From CAJJDF01 sp965657945 (lineage in GTDB: Bacteria > Bacteroidota > Bacteroidia > Flavobacteriales_D > CAJJDF01), in the NCBI GenBank assembly GCA_965657945.1, contig CBFHPW010000005.1:1-64000 (forward strand): DNA of 64,000 nt, written 5' to 3'. The notes beneath the pieces were generated by a model. That model saw only the letters and a list, made by a program, of their open reading frames with translations, did no database searches and was not told the DNA's origin. This document shows positions 16,886 to 25,957 of the stretch, piece by piece. Positions within the stretch are counted from its first letter, which is position 1; each line of letters opens with the position of its first letter. Both the position numbers and the translations under genes were made by a program.

Positions 16886-19135
16886 ATGAAGATTTTTCTT
16901 ACACTTTCTGTTTTATTGTTCACTTCGCTCACCCCCCTTCTTTCTCAGGATCTGAAAGGGATTGTGATTGATAAGGAAAATAACTTTCCCATTCCCTTTG
17001 CGTCTATCTGGGTGGTTGACTTAAACTCTGGAGCATCTTGCAATAGCCAAGGAAAGTTTTCGCTGGACTTTTCACTACCCCAAACTATGAACCTTAAAGT
17101 ATCTGCAATAGGATACACATACTCCATTGTAACCCTTAACAAAAAAGACACCAACTCGATAACCATAGCACTTTCTCCCTCTCACATCGAATTACAAGAG
17201 ATGGAAATCTCCACAACAACTGGTATCCTCCAAAACTATTCAATCACTAATGTAGAGTCTAAATCACTGGAAGAGCTCACAACCATAAACTCCACCTCAC
17301 TGGGACAATCGTTAGGAAACCTATCGGGAGTGTATAGTAACTCAACCGGAAATGGAATAAACAAACCGGTAATAAGAGGAATGAGCGGAATGAGAGTTAG
17401 CACTTACCTCAACGGCCTAAAAATTGAAAACCAACAATGGGGCGGTGACCACGGAATTGGTGTAGATGCCTTGGGGATTGAAAAAGTTGAAGTAATAAAA
17501 GGTGCTTCTTCCTTACTTTATGGATCAGATGCTTTGGGTGGAGTTATCTATTTGCATGAGGAAGAATACGCGGAATCCAATAAATTTGAAGCAGGAATTA
17601 CTTCTCAGTTCGAATCTAATTCTTTGGGAGTTACCAATGGATTCCGCATGAAGATTGCGAAAAAAAACATTCGTTTCAACTTATTTGGTAACCAAACTTC
17701 TCATGCGGATTACCAAGTTCCTTCGGAAAATTATGTTTTCAATTCACGATTCAAGGGCCAAGGAATAAAAGCAGCATTGGGTATGAACAAAAACAATTGG
17801 GTGGGAAACATTCGCTACACTTTTGTACACAACGAATTGGGAATACCTGGACACACTCACGATTCTGTGCCAAGTCAAGATGATTTATTCAAAACAACAA
17901 CTTCAAGAAAAAAAACGCTTCCATTACAAGTAAATTCCTCTCATTTTTTGAGTACGGATCATAAATTCTTTTTTGAAAAAAGTGACTTGAAATTCACCTT
18001 TGGATTGGTTTCTAATAATTTGGAGGAGTACGATGAAAAAGTCACCATTCCGGGAATTGCAATGAAATTAAGTACTTTTTCCTACAACGGATTATGGAGC
18101 CTGAATCAATGGAAAAAGCATACGTTCTTACTCGGATCACAAGGAAACTTTCAAACCAACAGGAACAATGACCGAGCAGAAGAACTATTATTACAAGATT
18201 TAGAGTCGAACTCGGTGGGGCTTTTTTCGATGATTTATTCCAAATGGAATAAAAGACTAGAAACGCAAATTGGAATTAGGGCAGACCGTAATGAGTTTAC
18301 AATTTATCAGGGCTCTATTAATGAGGAAGAACTCACTCTCGATTACCAAAGCATCAATTACTCTGCGGGACTTAGTTATACAAAAAATAAGCATGCCTAC
18401 CGATTGAATATCTCCTCTGGATATCGTCCGCCTCATCCAATAGAAAGTCTTGCAAATGGCGTTCATCATTCTTCGAGAAGGTTTGAGATAGGATCGCTTT
18501 CGTTGAGACCTGAATTTGCCAACCAACTGGATGTATCTTACGAATATAAAAACGACCACGTTAGTATTTTAGTTAATCCATACATCACGGTTATTCAAAA
18601 TTATGTTTTTGTTTCTTTTACAGACTCGCTCATCGACAATTACCCAGTGGTAAATTACGAACAGAACGAACTCACCTACTTTTATGGCGGAGAAGTTTCT
18701 TTTCATTACCACCCTCACTTTTTGCACAATTTACACATCGAAACTAATTTCACTTATTTATTGGCTGAGGACGAAAAAGGAAGAGCTATTTCACAAATAC
18801 CTCAGCCTAGAATTATGACTTTACTAACTTACGACATCGAGTCGAAGTTGAAAATACTGCCTATTTCGCTGGCTCTTCAAAACACCTATTTTGGTAGCCA
18901 AAATAGAGTAATTGAGAATGAAATAAACTCATCAGCATACAATCTATTAGATTTAGGTGCAAGTTGGAAAATAGCCGCTCCCAAGCTAAAGGGTCAGTTA
19001 AAAATAGGAGCGAGAAACGTGACCAATACTTCCTACATAAATCATCTTTCTGAAATAAAGCCACTTGGAATTCAAAACCCGGGAAGGAACTTTTACATAA
19101 GCTTAACTCTATCCATAAATCAAAAAATAAAATAA
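16886..19135 (+). CDS. TonB-dependent outer-membrane receptor, probable metal (zinc) importer
   Basis: 749 residues from the ATG at 16886; the open frame begins with a TTG inside the operator, which I reject. Signal peptide about 1-20, a carboxypeptidase-regulatory-like domain (about 21-100), a plug domain with NGLKIENQQWGGDHGIGV and VEVIKGASSLLYGSDALGG, then a beta-barrel ending in an aromatic-rich strand. The WGGDHG plug segment resembles ZnuD-type zinc receptors (recalled, not searched), and loops contain His clusters (HTHD, HHSS). The receptor starts one base after a Fur-type operator and is followed one base after its stop by a Cys/His-rich lipoprotein. Together this supports regulated metal uptake. 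Confidence 0.85.
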   Translation: MKIFLTLSVLLFTSLTPLLSQDLKGIVIDKENNFPIPFASIWVVDLNSGASCNSQGKFSLDFSLPQTMNLKVSAIGYTYSIVTLNKKDTNSITIALSPSHIELQEMEISTTTGILQNYSITNVESKSLEELTTINSTSLGQSLGNLSGVYSNSTGNGINKPVIRGMSGMRVSTYLNGLKIENQQWGGDHGIGVDALGIEKVEVIKGASSLLYGSDALGGVIYLHEEEYAESNKFEAGITSQFESNSLGVTNGFRMKIAKKNIRFNLFGNQTSHADYQVPSENYVFNSRFKGQGIKAALGMNKNNWVGNIRYTFVHNELGIPGHTHDSVPSQDDLFKTTTSRKKTLPLQVNSSHFLSTDHKFFFEKSDLKFTFGLVSNNLEEYDEKVTIPGIAMKLSTFSYNGLWSLNQWKKHTFLLGSQGNFQTNRNNDRAEELLLQDLESNSVGLFSMIYSKWNKRLETQIGIRADRNEFTIYQGSINEEELTLDYQSINYSAGLSYTKNKHAYRLNISSGYRPPHPIESLANGVHHSSRRFEIGSLSLRPEFANQLDVSYEYKNDHVSILVNPYITVIQNYVFVSFTDSLIDNYPVVNYEQNELTYFYGGEVSFHYHPHFLHNLHIETNFTYLLAEDEKGRAISQIPQPRIMTLLTYDIESKLKILPISLALQNTYFGSQNRVIENEINSSAYNLLDLGASWKIAAPKLKGQLKIGARNVTNTSYINHLSEIKPLGIQNPGRNFYISLTLSINQKIK

Positions 19136-19136
19136 C

Positions 19137-19349
19137 ATGAAAAAAACAATCCAATCAATCTTAATCATTGCAGGTCTTTCTGTATTTTCAGTTTCCTGTA
19201 ACAAATCAGAATGCCACGAATGTCATTACGACAAAGACGGAGAAGAAGTTGAATTAGGTGAAAAATGTGATTCTGATCTAGAAACTTTGGAAGCACAAGG
19301 AATTGACGTAAACGGAGTAAACTACGAAGTGCACTGTCACGAACATTAA
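19137..19349 (+). CDS. small Cys/His-rich lipoprotein, putative metal-binding
   Basis: 70 residues. Lipoprotein signal with lipobox VSCN at about residues 19-22. The mature part is about 50 residues, acidic, with a CHECHYD cluster just after the lipid anchor, one further Cys (EKCDSD), and an HCHEH cluster at the C-terminus. Four Cys and five His in so short a chain suggest a metal-binding surface protein. TAA-C-ATG spacing to the receptor stop indicates coupled translation, so it probably hands metal to, or traps it for, that receptor. I do not recognise the family. Confidence 0.75.
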   Translation: MKKTIQSILIIAGLSVFSVSCNKSECHECHYDKDGEEVELGEKCDSDLETLEAQGIDVNGVNYEVHCHEH

Positions 19350-19387
19350 TTTTGTAACTTTGGTGTAATAAAACATAACACCTACTA

Positions 19388-20251
19388 ATGAAACGTACTC
19401 AATTAAAAAGCACTTTTATCGCTTTCTGCCTTTCTTGTTTTTGTATTTCGGGATTCTCTGCAAATCCAATAAAACGAAAAGTAACAATGAAGAATATTTG
19501 TCACTCTTGGTTTGTAGGACAAGCTTGGGAAGTTAAACCTGGTGGATATAAAAAAGATCAGAGTAAGAAAGCAAAAGGCTCTTCTTTTATTTTTGAGCAA
19601 AACAATTCATTTTACCTGAAAGACAGAGCTAAAAGAAACCCACAAACAAATGAAGGTACATTTACTTTGTTTGCAAAAGATTCTGTTCTTTTAGTTTTAG
19701 GCAGTCAAAAAATAAAGTTTAAAGTCAACTTTCTATCCAAAGATAGTATGACACTCTCAGGCAACAGCTATGGGCGAATCTTATTTATCGGACTATCTCG
19801 AGATTCTATCCCTCCTTTTTTACCAACAAAAGAAGACGAGGTGAGAATATATCGCGAAGATCAATTAAGCTATGAATATGAAGACGTTCCTGCTATGGAA
19901 GAAAGAATAGTGGAGGCAGAAAGCGAAATTATTGAGGAGACTATTGAAGTTCCGCGTATAGAACCTCCTGAAATAGTGAAAAAGAGAAATGAAAATAAAT
20001 TGACGATGAGTCTTATTGGTCAATGGAAAATAGAGGATACCGAAGAAATCTTTTTCATTCTGAGCTATAATCAATACAGTGTTTTACATGTTAATGAATC
20101 CAAACTATCTGGTTCTTGGACTGTGACAGGCAATCTCATTAAAATAACGAATTCTTCTGGTACGCATTCCTATAAAATCTCAGAAAAAACAACAGGCTCT
20201 ATAACAGTAAGAGATTTAGGCAGTAACCGAACAATTATTCTCAAAAAATAA
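19388..20251 (+). CDS. secreted protein with two lipocalin-like halves, unknown function
   Basis: 287 residues. Signal peptide about 1-25 (ending FSAN). The N-terminal half (about 40-140) begins SWFVGQAWEV and the C-terminal half (about 210-287) begins LIGQWKIEDTEE; both run through FxFxxN...Y, GTFT/GSWT and a closing strand, the pattern of lipocalin-like (calycin) proteins of Bacteroidota. An acidic, Pro-containing linker (about 160-200) joins them. Function unknown. A TAACTTTG box at 19355-19362 may serve it separately from the receptor operon. Confidence 0.6.
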   Translation: MKRTQLKSTFIAFCLSCFCISGFSANPIKRKVTMKNICHSWFVGQAWEVKPGGYKKDQSKKAKGSSFIFEQNNSFYLKDRAKRNPQTNEGTFTLFAKDSVLLVLGSQKIKFKVNFLSKDSMTLSGNSYGRILFIGLSRDSIPPFLPTKEDEVRIYREDQLSYEYEDVPAMEERIVEAESEIIEETIEVPRIEPPEIVKKRNENKLTMSLIGQWKIEDTEEIFFILSYNQYSVLHVNESKLSGSWTVTGNLIKITNSSGTHSYKISEKTTGSITVRDLGSNRTIILKK

Positions 20252-20266
20252 AAACCCACATAAAAA

Positions 20267-22096
20267 ATGCGTTATTTTCATTTTGTTCTTCTGTTTATTT
20301 CATTTTGGACTAACGGTCTATTAGGTCAACCACCTATCATGGTTAAAAATATAAATCAAAGTTTTGGTGTTTCCTCATCCCCTCAAAATCTGACCAATGT
20401 AAATGGAGAATTATTTTTCTCAGCTGATAATGGATTAGTTGGATTTGAACTTTGGAAAAGTGACGGAACAACAAGCGGAACTATGTTAGTAAAAGACCTC
20501 ACTCCAGGGGGTACAAGCACAGACAATCTAAGAGACTTTATAGAGGTAAACAACAAACTATTTTTCAGTTGTAAAACCGGAACAGAATTATGGACTAGCG
20601 ATGGAACCCTAGCTGGGACCGATACTCTTATAACATTCTCCTCAATTGGAACTATCTTGGACGAAAGCTTTGTTGATCTAAATGGAAATCTAATTTTTGT
20701 TACGAGAGAAGTCGCTACAGGAAATTTAAGTCTATGGAAAAGTTCGGGTACGGCAGCCACAACACAACACATAAAAACATTCAACGGAGGCGGTAATTCT
20801 ATCCATCCAAGAAGCTTTACCATTTACCAAAATAATTTATATTTTCTTGCTAGTGACGGAATATCCGGACAAGAAGTTTGGAAAACAAATGGAACAGTTT
20901 CTGGCACTATATTACTAAAAGATATTAATCCCGGAACCAACGATGGAACTCCTTGGCCAAATGCCCCCTTTTTTAATGAAGTTAACGGTCAATTATATTT
21001 TATTGGCAACGATGGGGTTTCGGGAGATGAATTGTGGAAAACTGATGGCTCAAACATTGGCACGATCCTCGTTAAGGACATCAACTCAGGAATTGGTAGC
21101 GCTGATATTACGTCTCCTACAATAGTGGGAAACCATCTCTATTTCAAAGTATTTATAGGAGGTCGAACTTCACTATGGAAATCTAACGGAACAAGCTCCG
21201 GAACTATTAAAATAACAGATTTGTCCCGAAATGACTATATGATTGCACTTGACTCAACTACTCTCATTTTCAATCAAGACAATACAATCCCAATTGATTA
21301 TGGTCGAGAGTTATGGATTACCCGCGGTACTCCATCAAGTACAGGAATCCTGAAAGACATTTACCCAGGTATCCTCCATGGATTACCAGCAAATCACTTT
21401 AAAGGAATAGTTATTGACTCAATTTTTTATTTTAATGCTCAAGATAGTGCACACGGTTTGGAATTGTGGCGTTCAAACGGAACCGATTCAGGAACCTATA
21501 TAGTAAAAGATATGAATCCAGGATTGGGGAATGGATTCTTGAACAATTCTAAATTCTTATTCGATGCCAACGGGAGATTATTCTTTGATGCCATAAGTTT
21601 TGGTGGTGGATCATCTACAGAGTTGTGGAAAAGTGACGGTACGGATACGGGAACAGTTAGGCTAAATATCGATACAAATGGTGGTGGCTCTATCCCTTTA
21701 AACTGCACACTCATAGACACTACCTTATTTCTTACCGCCAACAATGGATTTTCGGGAATTGAACTATACTCTGTAATAGCAGATTCTATCAAGAAGAAAA
21801 AAACCGTGGTGATAGGGCCTCCGAGTAGTATTAAAGAGAGAGAAAACAACTTAAAAATGAACATCTATCCAAATCCAACAAGTAGTTTTATAACTGTTGA
21901 TGTAAAAACTAAATCTAAAAACTGGGAGGGGATGAATGTCCGTTTATTTAATTTAGAAGGAAAAGAGATTTATTCCAATTACCAAAAAAACAAACAAATG
22001 ACTCTTGATTTAAGCAAGTACGAAAACGGCATTTATTTTTTACTTCTATCTTCTAAATCGAACGAATTAGTCAGAAAAAAATTAATAAAGTATTAA
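20267..22096 (+). CDS. ELWxxDGT-repeat protein secreted by type IX system
   Basis: 609 residues. Signal peptide about 1-20, then nine ELWxxDGT-type repeats spaced roughly 45-70 residues apart (for example FELWKSDGT, EVWKTNGT, ELWKTDGS, ELWRSNGT), forming probable beta-propeller blades. A C-terminal T9SS type A sorting domain of about 80 residues begins IYPNPTSSFI and ends LVRKKLIKY. It is exported across the outer membrane and either anchored or released; the binding target is unknown. Its stop codon shares TTAA with the convergent nadK stop. Confidence 0.9.
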   Translation: MRYFHFVLLFISFWTNGLLGQPPIMVKNINQSFGVSSSPQNLTNVNGELFFSADNGLVGFELWKSDGTTSGTMLVKDLTPGGTSTDNLRDFIEVNNKLFFSCKTGTELWTSDGTLAGTDTLITFSSIGTILDESFVDLNGNLIFVTREVATGNLSLWKSSGTAATTQHIKTFNGGGNSIHPRSFTIYQNNLYFLASDGISGQEVWKTNGTVSGTILLKDINPGTNDGTPWPNAPFFNEVNGQLYFIGNDGVSGDELWKTDGSNIGTILVKDINSGIGSADITSPTIVGNHLYFKVFIGGRTSLWKSNGTSSGTIKITDLSRNDYMIALDSTTLIFNQDNTIPIDYGRELWITRGTPSSTGILKDIYPGILHGLPANHFKGIVIDSIFYFNAQDSAHGLELWRSNGTDSGTYIVKDMNPGLGNGFLNNSKFLFDANGRLFFDAISFGGGSSTELWKSDGTDTGTVRLNIDTNGGGSIPLNCTLIDTTLFLTANNGFSGIELYSVIADSIKKKKTVVIGPPSSIKERENNLKMNIYPNPTSSFITVDVKTKSKNWEGMNVRLFNLEGKEIYSNYQKNKQMTLDLSKYENGIYFLLLSSKSNELVRKKLIKY

Positions 22097-22971
22097 TTCC
22101 TCTTGTCCATCCCCCACATTAGTTTGTTACGGATAGTTTTAAAAAAATTTTGATTGGGAAATTGAACCAAATTTATTTTCAAATCAGATTTGGTAACAAC
22201 CAAATGATTGATTGTAGAAATCTCTTCACTCCGAGAATCCAATGTTGCGAAAAATTTCTGTTCCCTCCCCTCTACTTTTAATTCAATCACACTGTCATCT
22301 GGCACTACCATTGGTCTAATATTTAGATTATGTGGAGCGATGGGAGTAATCACAAAGTTATTTGAATTAGGCATCAGAATAGGACCTCCACAACTTAGTG
22401 AATAAGCAGTAGAACCTGTGGGTGTAGCGATAATAAGTCCATCTGCCCAGAACGAATTCAAGAAAATACCATTCACAAATACATGAATCGTAATCATGGA
22501 GGAAGAGTCTTTTTTATGAACCGTTAACTCGTTCAATGCAAAATTGTATTTACCAAAAAGCTTTGATTTAGTTTCTAAAGAAAGCATGGCTCTCTCTTCT
22601 ATTCGATACTCCTTATTTATCAACTGATGTAAGACTTTCTTTATTTCTGTTTTTGCTGTATTCGATAAAAATCCGAGTCTTCCAGAATTAACGCCTACCA
22701 CTGGAATTCCTTTCTTAATACTTGTCAAGGTATCAAGAATAGTTCCGTCACCGCCAATACTAAACAAGAAATCTAATTTAAGCTTAGGGTAGGTCTTTCT
22801 GTTGTATTCTTTTACCTCTCTGCCAAAAGTTATTCCTTTATTCACCACATTTTTGTGGAATTTTGAATAGATGAAATAGTCCACCTCATTTCTGTCTAAC
22901 TCATCAATTAATAATTGAAAGTAAGGAATAAAATCATCCGAAAATTCTCTGCCGTAAATTGCTATTCTCAT
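22093..22971 (-). CDS. nadK: NAD kinase
   Basis: 292 residues, normal for the bacterial enzyme that phosphorylates NAD to NADP with ATP. Hallmarks: SIGGDGTILDTL (GGDGT), VNSGRLGFLS, NELTVHKKDSSS (conserved NE with the D/S-x-S), and TPTGSTAYSLSCGGPI. Starts 5 bp after gpmI on the same strand, so co-transcribed. Its TAA and the TAA of the convergent T9SS gene occupy the same four bases, TTAA at 22093-22096. Confidence 0.97.
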   Translation of the reverse strand: MRIAIYGREFSDDFIPYFQLLIDELDRNEVDYFIYSKFHKNVVNKGITFGREVKEYNRKTYPKLKLDFLFSIGGDGTILDTLTSIKKGIPVVGVNSGRLGFLSNTAKTEIKKVLHQLINKEYRIEERAMLSLETKSKLFGKYNFALNELTVHKKDSSSMITIHVFVNGIFLNSFWADGLIIATPTGSTAYSLSCGGPILMPNSNNFVITPIAPHNLNIRPMVVPDDSVIELKVEGREQKFFATLDSRSEEISTINHLVVTKSDLKINLVQFPNQNFFKTIRNKLMWGMDKRN

Positions 22972-22976
22972 TTCTA

Positions 22977-24500
22977 CTAATTCTCCACCAAACTAATTCC
23001 TGTCATTTCTTTTGGCTGTTTAACATTCATTAAATGTAACAAGGTTGGAGCAATATCCCCTAATTTTCCTGGTTTAATTTGTGAAACACCCTCGGCAATC
23101 ACAAAACACGGAACTGGATTCACCGTGTGGGCAGTATTGGGGGTTCCATCAGGATTCACATTTAATTCTGCATTTCCGTGGTCTGCGATAATGACAAAAC
23201 TATAGTCGTTTTGTACACCGACTTCCACTACTTGCTTCAAACAAGAGTCTGCTGTTTCTACCGCTTTAATAATAGCTGTTTGAATCCCTGTATGGCCAAC
23301 CATATCGGTGTTTGCATAATTCAAACAAATAAAATCAGCAGATTGACTTTCAATTTCTTTCAGAATCTTTTCAGTAATAATCGGAGCGCTCATTTCTGGC
23401 TTCAAATCATAAGTGGCTACTTTAGGTGAATTCACCAAAATCCTCGATTCCTCTTCAAACTCTTCTTCTCTTCCTCCCGAAAAGAAAAAGGTAACATGAG
23501 GATACTTTTCAGTTTCTGCAATTCGTATTTGTTTTAGTCCGGCTTGAGAGATAGTTTCGCCCATCGTCATTTTCAAATTATCCTTGGTATATACTACCTC
23601 TACATTCTTAAACTGCCTGTCGTACTGAGTCATTGTCACGTAATACAAATCTAGTTTAGACATACCGAATTCTTGATTATCTGACTGAGTGAGAACTTCA
23701 GTTATTTGCCGGCATCTATCCGTTCTAAAATTAAAACAAATCACCACATCGCCTGGAGCAATTACAGCCACTGGGTTTCCCTGTTCATCAGTTTTCACAG
23801 CAGGCATAATAAATTCATCTGTTATTCCATTCGCATAAGAATTAATTACTGCCTCTTCCAAATTGTGTGTCTTTTCCCCTATTCCCTTCGTTAACAGGTC
23901 GTATGCCAATTTGATGCGTTCCCAGCGATGATCTCTGTCCATGGCGTAATACCTTCCTATCACCGAAGCCAATTGGGTAGAAGTTCCTTCAATCTCGCTT
24001 TCCAGAGATTTTAATGAAGCCAATCCACTTTTAGGGTCACAATCTCTCCCATCTGTAAACGCATGAATGTAACTATTAGCAACTCCCGATTCCTCGACCA
24101 TTTCGCAAAGTTTATACAAATGATTTTCGTGAGAGTGAATTCCTCCAGGAGAAACCAAGCCTATGAAATGAACATTTTTATCCTCTTTCTTGGCATAGCT
24201 AAATGCATCTTTCAAGGCAGTTTCCTCTTTTATCGAATTATCTTTTACAGCCTTGTTAATTCTAGCAAAATCCTGATAAACAACTCTTCCTGCACCAATA
24301 TTTAAATGGCCTACTTCTGAGTTTCCCATTTGTCCATCTGGCAAACCTACTTCCTCCCCGTAGGTAACAAGTTCGGTATTTGGGTAGTTATTGTACAAAC
24401 TATCCACAAAAGGAGTTTGAGCGAGATGAATAGCATTGGAACTATCTTTTTCTCCGTGCCCCCAACCATCTAAAATTACAAGAATTGCTTTTTTTGTCAT
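22977..24500 (-). CDS. gpmI: 2,3-bisphosphoglycerate-independent phosphoglycerate mutase
   Basis: 507 residues from the ATG at 24500 (MTKKAILVILDGWG); 23 further open codons upstream carry no family similarity. An alkaline-phosphatase-superfamily enzyme with two Mn ions that interconverts 3- and 2-phosphoglycerate in glycolysis. LDGWG supplies a metal Asp, MGNSEVGHLNIGAG contains the catalytic Ser, and the C-terminal IIADHGNAE and NTAHTVNPVP motifs complete the metal site. First gene of the gpmI-nadK unit. Confidence 0.97.
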   Translation of the reverse strand: MTKKAILVILDGWGHGEKDSSNAIHLAQTPFVDSLYNNYPNTELVTYGEEVGLPDGQMGNSEVGHLNIGAGRVVYQDFARINKAVKDNSIKEETALKDAFSYAKKEDKNVHFIGLVSPGGIHSHENHLYKLCEMVEESGVANSYIHAFTDGRDCDPKSGLASLKSLESEIEGTSTQLASVIGRYYAMDRDHRWERIKLAYDLLTKGIGEKTHNLEEAVINSYANGITDEFIMPAVKTDEQGNPVAVIAPGDVVICFNFRTDRCRQITEVLTQSDNQEFGMSKLDLYYVTMTQYDRQFKNVEVVYTKDNLKMTMGETISQAGLKQIRIAETEKYPHVTFFFSGGREEEFEEESRILVNSPKVATYDLKPEMSAPIITEKILKEIESQSADFICLNYANTDMVGHTGIQTAIIKAVETADSCLKQVVEVGVQNDYSFVIIADHGNAELNVNPDGTPNTAHTVNPVPCFVIAEGVSQIKPGKLGDIAPTLLHLMNVKQPKEMTGISLVEN

Positions 24501-24589
24501 ACGAATTGTGTTGTAGTACAAATATCGGGAATTTGAATAACTAAATTGGGCTTCGATACAATTTTTCATTTTGAAAAATCACTCAGCCC

Positions 24590-24830
24590 GCAGATTTGCT
24601 CAAATCCGAAACCCAGTATTTAGAACATATTTAGAATGTATCAGCCTGTCCCGAGGTGTCGGAAAAGAGTGATATAACCGACAAACCTCAGCCATTAAAG
24701 AAAAAAAAGACCGAGTCACCCTGAACTCTTGTAATGAATTTATCGAAGTGTGATTCAGGTTTTGTTAATTTACAGCACTTGTATTTATTAACAGATTCCG
24801 TTTCAAGAACGGAATGACTGCTTCTTTTTT
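24590..24830. repeat. intergenic dispersed-repeat-like region
   Basis: The 368-bp gap between gpmI and pssA has no gene. It holds TCCCGA-ggtg-TCGGAA (24649-24664), an imperfect copy of the hairpin at 4045; a segment reading GTCACCCTGAACT...TATCGAAGTGTGATTCAGG, the type of text recurring in Bacteroidota intergenic repeats; and a perfect hairpin ATTCCGTT-tcaag-AACGGAAT (24795-24815). A mosaic of small palindromic repeats is the likely explanation. Confidence 0.55.
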
Positions 24831-24868
24831 TTATTGCAAATCCTTATTCAATCCTTATCTTTACGTTT

Positions 24869-25627
24869 ATGAAAATCAAACAACACATCCCGAATTTTAT
24901 TACGCTACTTAATTTGGCCTGTGGGGTATTTGCAATTTTATTTTTTATCGAATTTACTTTCCCTATTGAGCAAGGACTCAGGGGACTAGTCAATAGAAGT
25001 TATTCCTTTATTGAATTGGGGATTTGGCTCATTCTGATCGCCACAATTTTGGATTTCTTCGATGGATTTTCTGCACGTTTATTAAAAGTACAAAGCGAAA
25101 TTGGAGCTCAGCTAGACAGCTTAGCGGATATGGTAACCTTTGGAGTGGCTCCTGGATTTCTTTATTTCGCAATGATACATGAATTTTACCCTAATGAGAC
25201 TTTGCTGCGCTATCTGTTTGTATTGATCCCAGTTTTCTCTGCCTTGCGACTTGCAAAATTCAATGTAGACACAGAACAAACCAACTATTTTAAGGGGATA
25301 GCTACACCGGCAAATGCCCTCTTTTGGGTGGGAATGTTTTTTATCATAAAAAACAACCATCCAGTTCATGGAATATTCATTTTTACCTCACTTGTTATCA
25401 TCATGTCGCTATTGATGATTTCAAACTTTCGAATGTTTTCCTTAAAATTAAAAAATACAAAACTTGAAGGGGACAATGTTTACAGAGTCATTCTGTTGAT
25501 TGGAACCGTTATTTTAACAATTCTCTTTGGGTTGTTTACAAATATCTTAGCTGTCATTCCATTTATTATCCTTTTGTATATACTTTTGTCATCACATTAT
25601 CATTACAAGACCAGAAAAACTACCTAA
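24869..25627 (+). CDS. pssA: CDP-diacylglycerol-serine O-phosphatidyltransferase
   Basis: 252 residues, multi-pass membrane protein. The CDP-alcohol phosphatidyltransferase signature D-G-x2-A-R-x8-G-x3-D-x3-D is complete at about residues 65-88 (DGFSAR...GAQLDSLAD). It makes phosphatidylserine, precursor of phosphatidylethanolamine, at the inner membrane. IPNFITLLNLACG at the start is typical of bacterial PssA. purS follows 2 bp later and a shared terminator ends the pair. Confidence 0.94.
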   Translation: MKIKQHIPNFITLLNLACGVFAILFFIEFTFPIEQGLRGLVNRSYSFIELGIWLILIATILDFFDGFSARLLKVQSEIGAQLDSLADMVTFGVAPGFLYFAMIHEFYPNETLLRYLFVLIPVFSALRLAKFNVDTEQTNYFKGIATPANALFWVGMFFIIKNNHPVHGIFIFTSLVIIMSLLMISNFRMFSLKLKNTKLEGDNVYRVILLIGTVILTILFGLFTNILAVIPFIILLYILLSSHYHYKTRKTT

Positions 25628-25629
25628 AT

Positions 25630-25881
25630 ATGAATTTTAAAGCAGAAATAGACATTATGCCACTTGAGGCGATTTTGGACCCACAAGGAAAAGCCGTTAC
25701 TCAAAGTATGGGAAACTTGGGACTTAACGAAATCTCAAACGTACGTATCGGAAAACACATTACACTAAAAGTAGAGGCTGGCAGCGAAGCTGAAGCAAAT
25801 GAAAAAGTAGACCTAGCTTGTAAAAAACTATTGTGTAATTTAATTATGGAATCATACACCTTCACTCTTACTTCTATATAA
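25630..25881 (+). CDS. purS: phosphoribosylformylglycinamidine synthase subunit PurS
   Basis: 83 residues, the usual PurS size. It forms the dimeric small subunit bridging PurQ and PurL in step four of purine synthesis. Family pattern: KAEIDIMPLEAILDPQGKAV, then VRIGKHITLKVE and a C-terminal CxxLLxNxIMExYxF. purQ and purL are not in the window, which implies a split-subunit enzyme encoded elsewhere. Co-transcribed with pssA. Confidence 0.93.
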   Translation: MNFKAEIDIMPLEAILDPQGKAVTQSMGNLGLNEISNVRIGKHITLKVEAGSEAEANEKVDLACKKLLCNLIMESYTFTLTSI

Positions 25882-25901
25882 ACTGAAGTACGTGTTAAAC
25901 G

Positions 25902-25937
25902 AAAAAACCGTTCTGATTACTCAGAACGGTTTTTTTA
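25902..25937. terminator. bidirectional intrinsic terminator
   Basis: AAAAAACCGTTCTGA, loop ttac, TCAGAACGGTTTTTTT: a near-perfect long stem between convergent purS and the DUF1573 gene, usable from both sides. Confidence 0.9.
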
Positions 25938-25957
25938 TGGGTTGTTATGCCGAACGA

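Noticed and set aside
20383..20823. 146-codon minus-strand frame in the ELWxxDGT gene
   Set aside because: Opposite-strand shadow of a repetitive coding sequence.
20440..21660. Regularly spaced similar sequence resembling a CRISPR-like array
   Set aside because: It is the coding of ELWxxDGT repeats: spacing varies, in-frame, and units are degenerate at the DNA level.
24501..24569. 23-residue N-terminal extension of gpmI
   Set aside because: The conserved family start MTKKAILVILDGWG is at the ATG 24500; the extension has no similarity.
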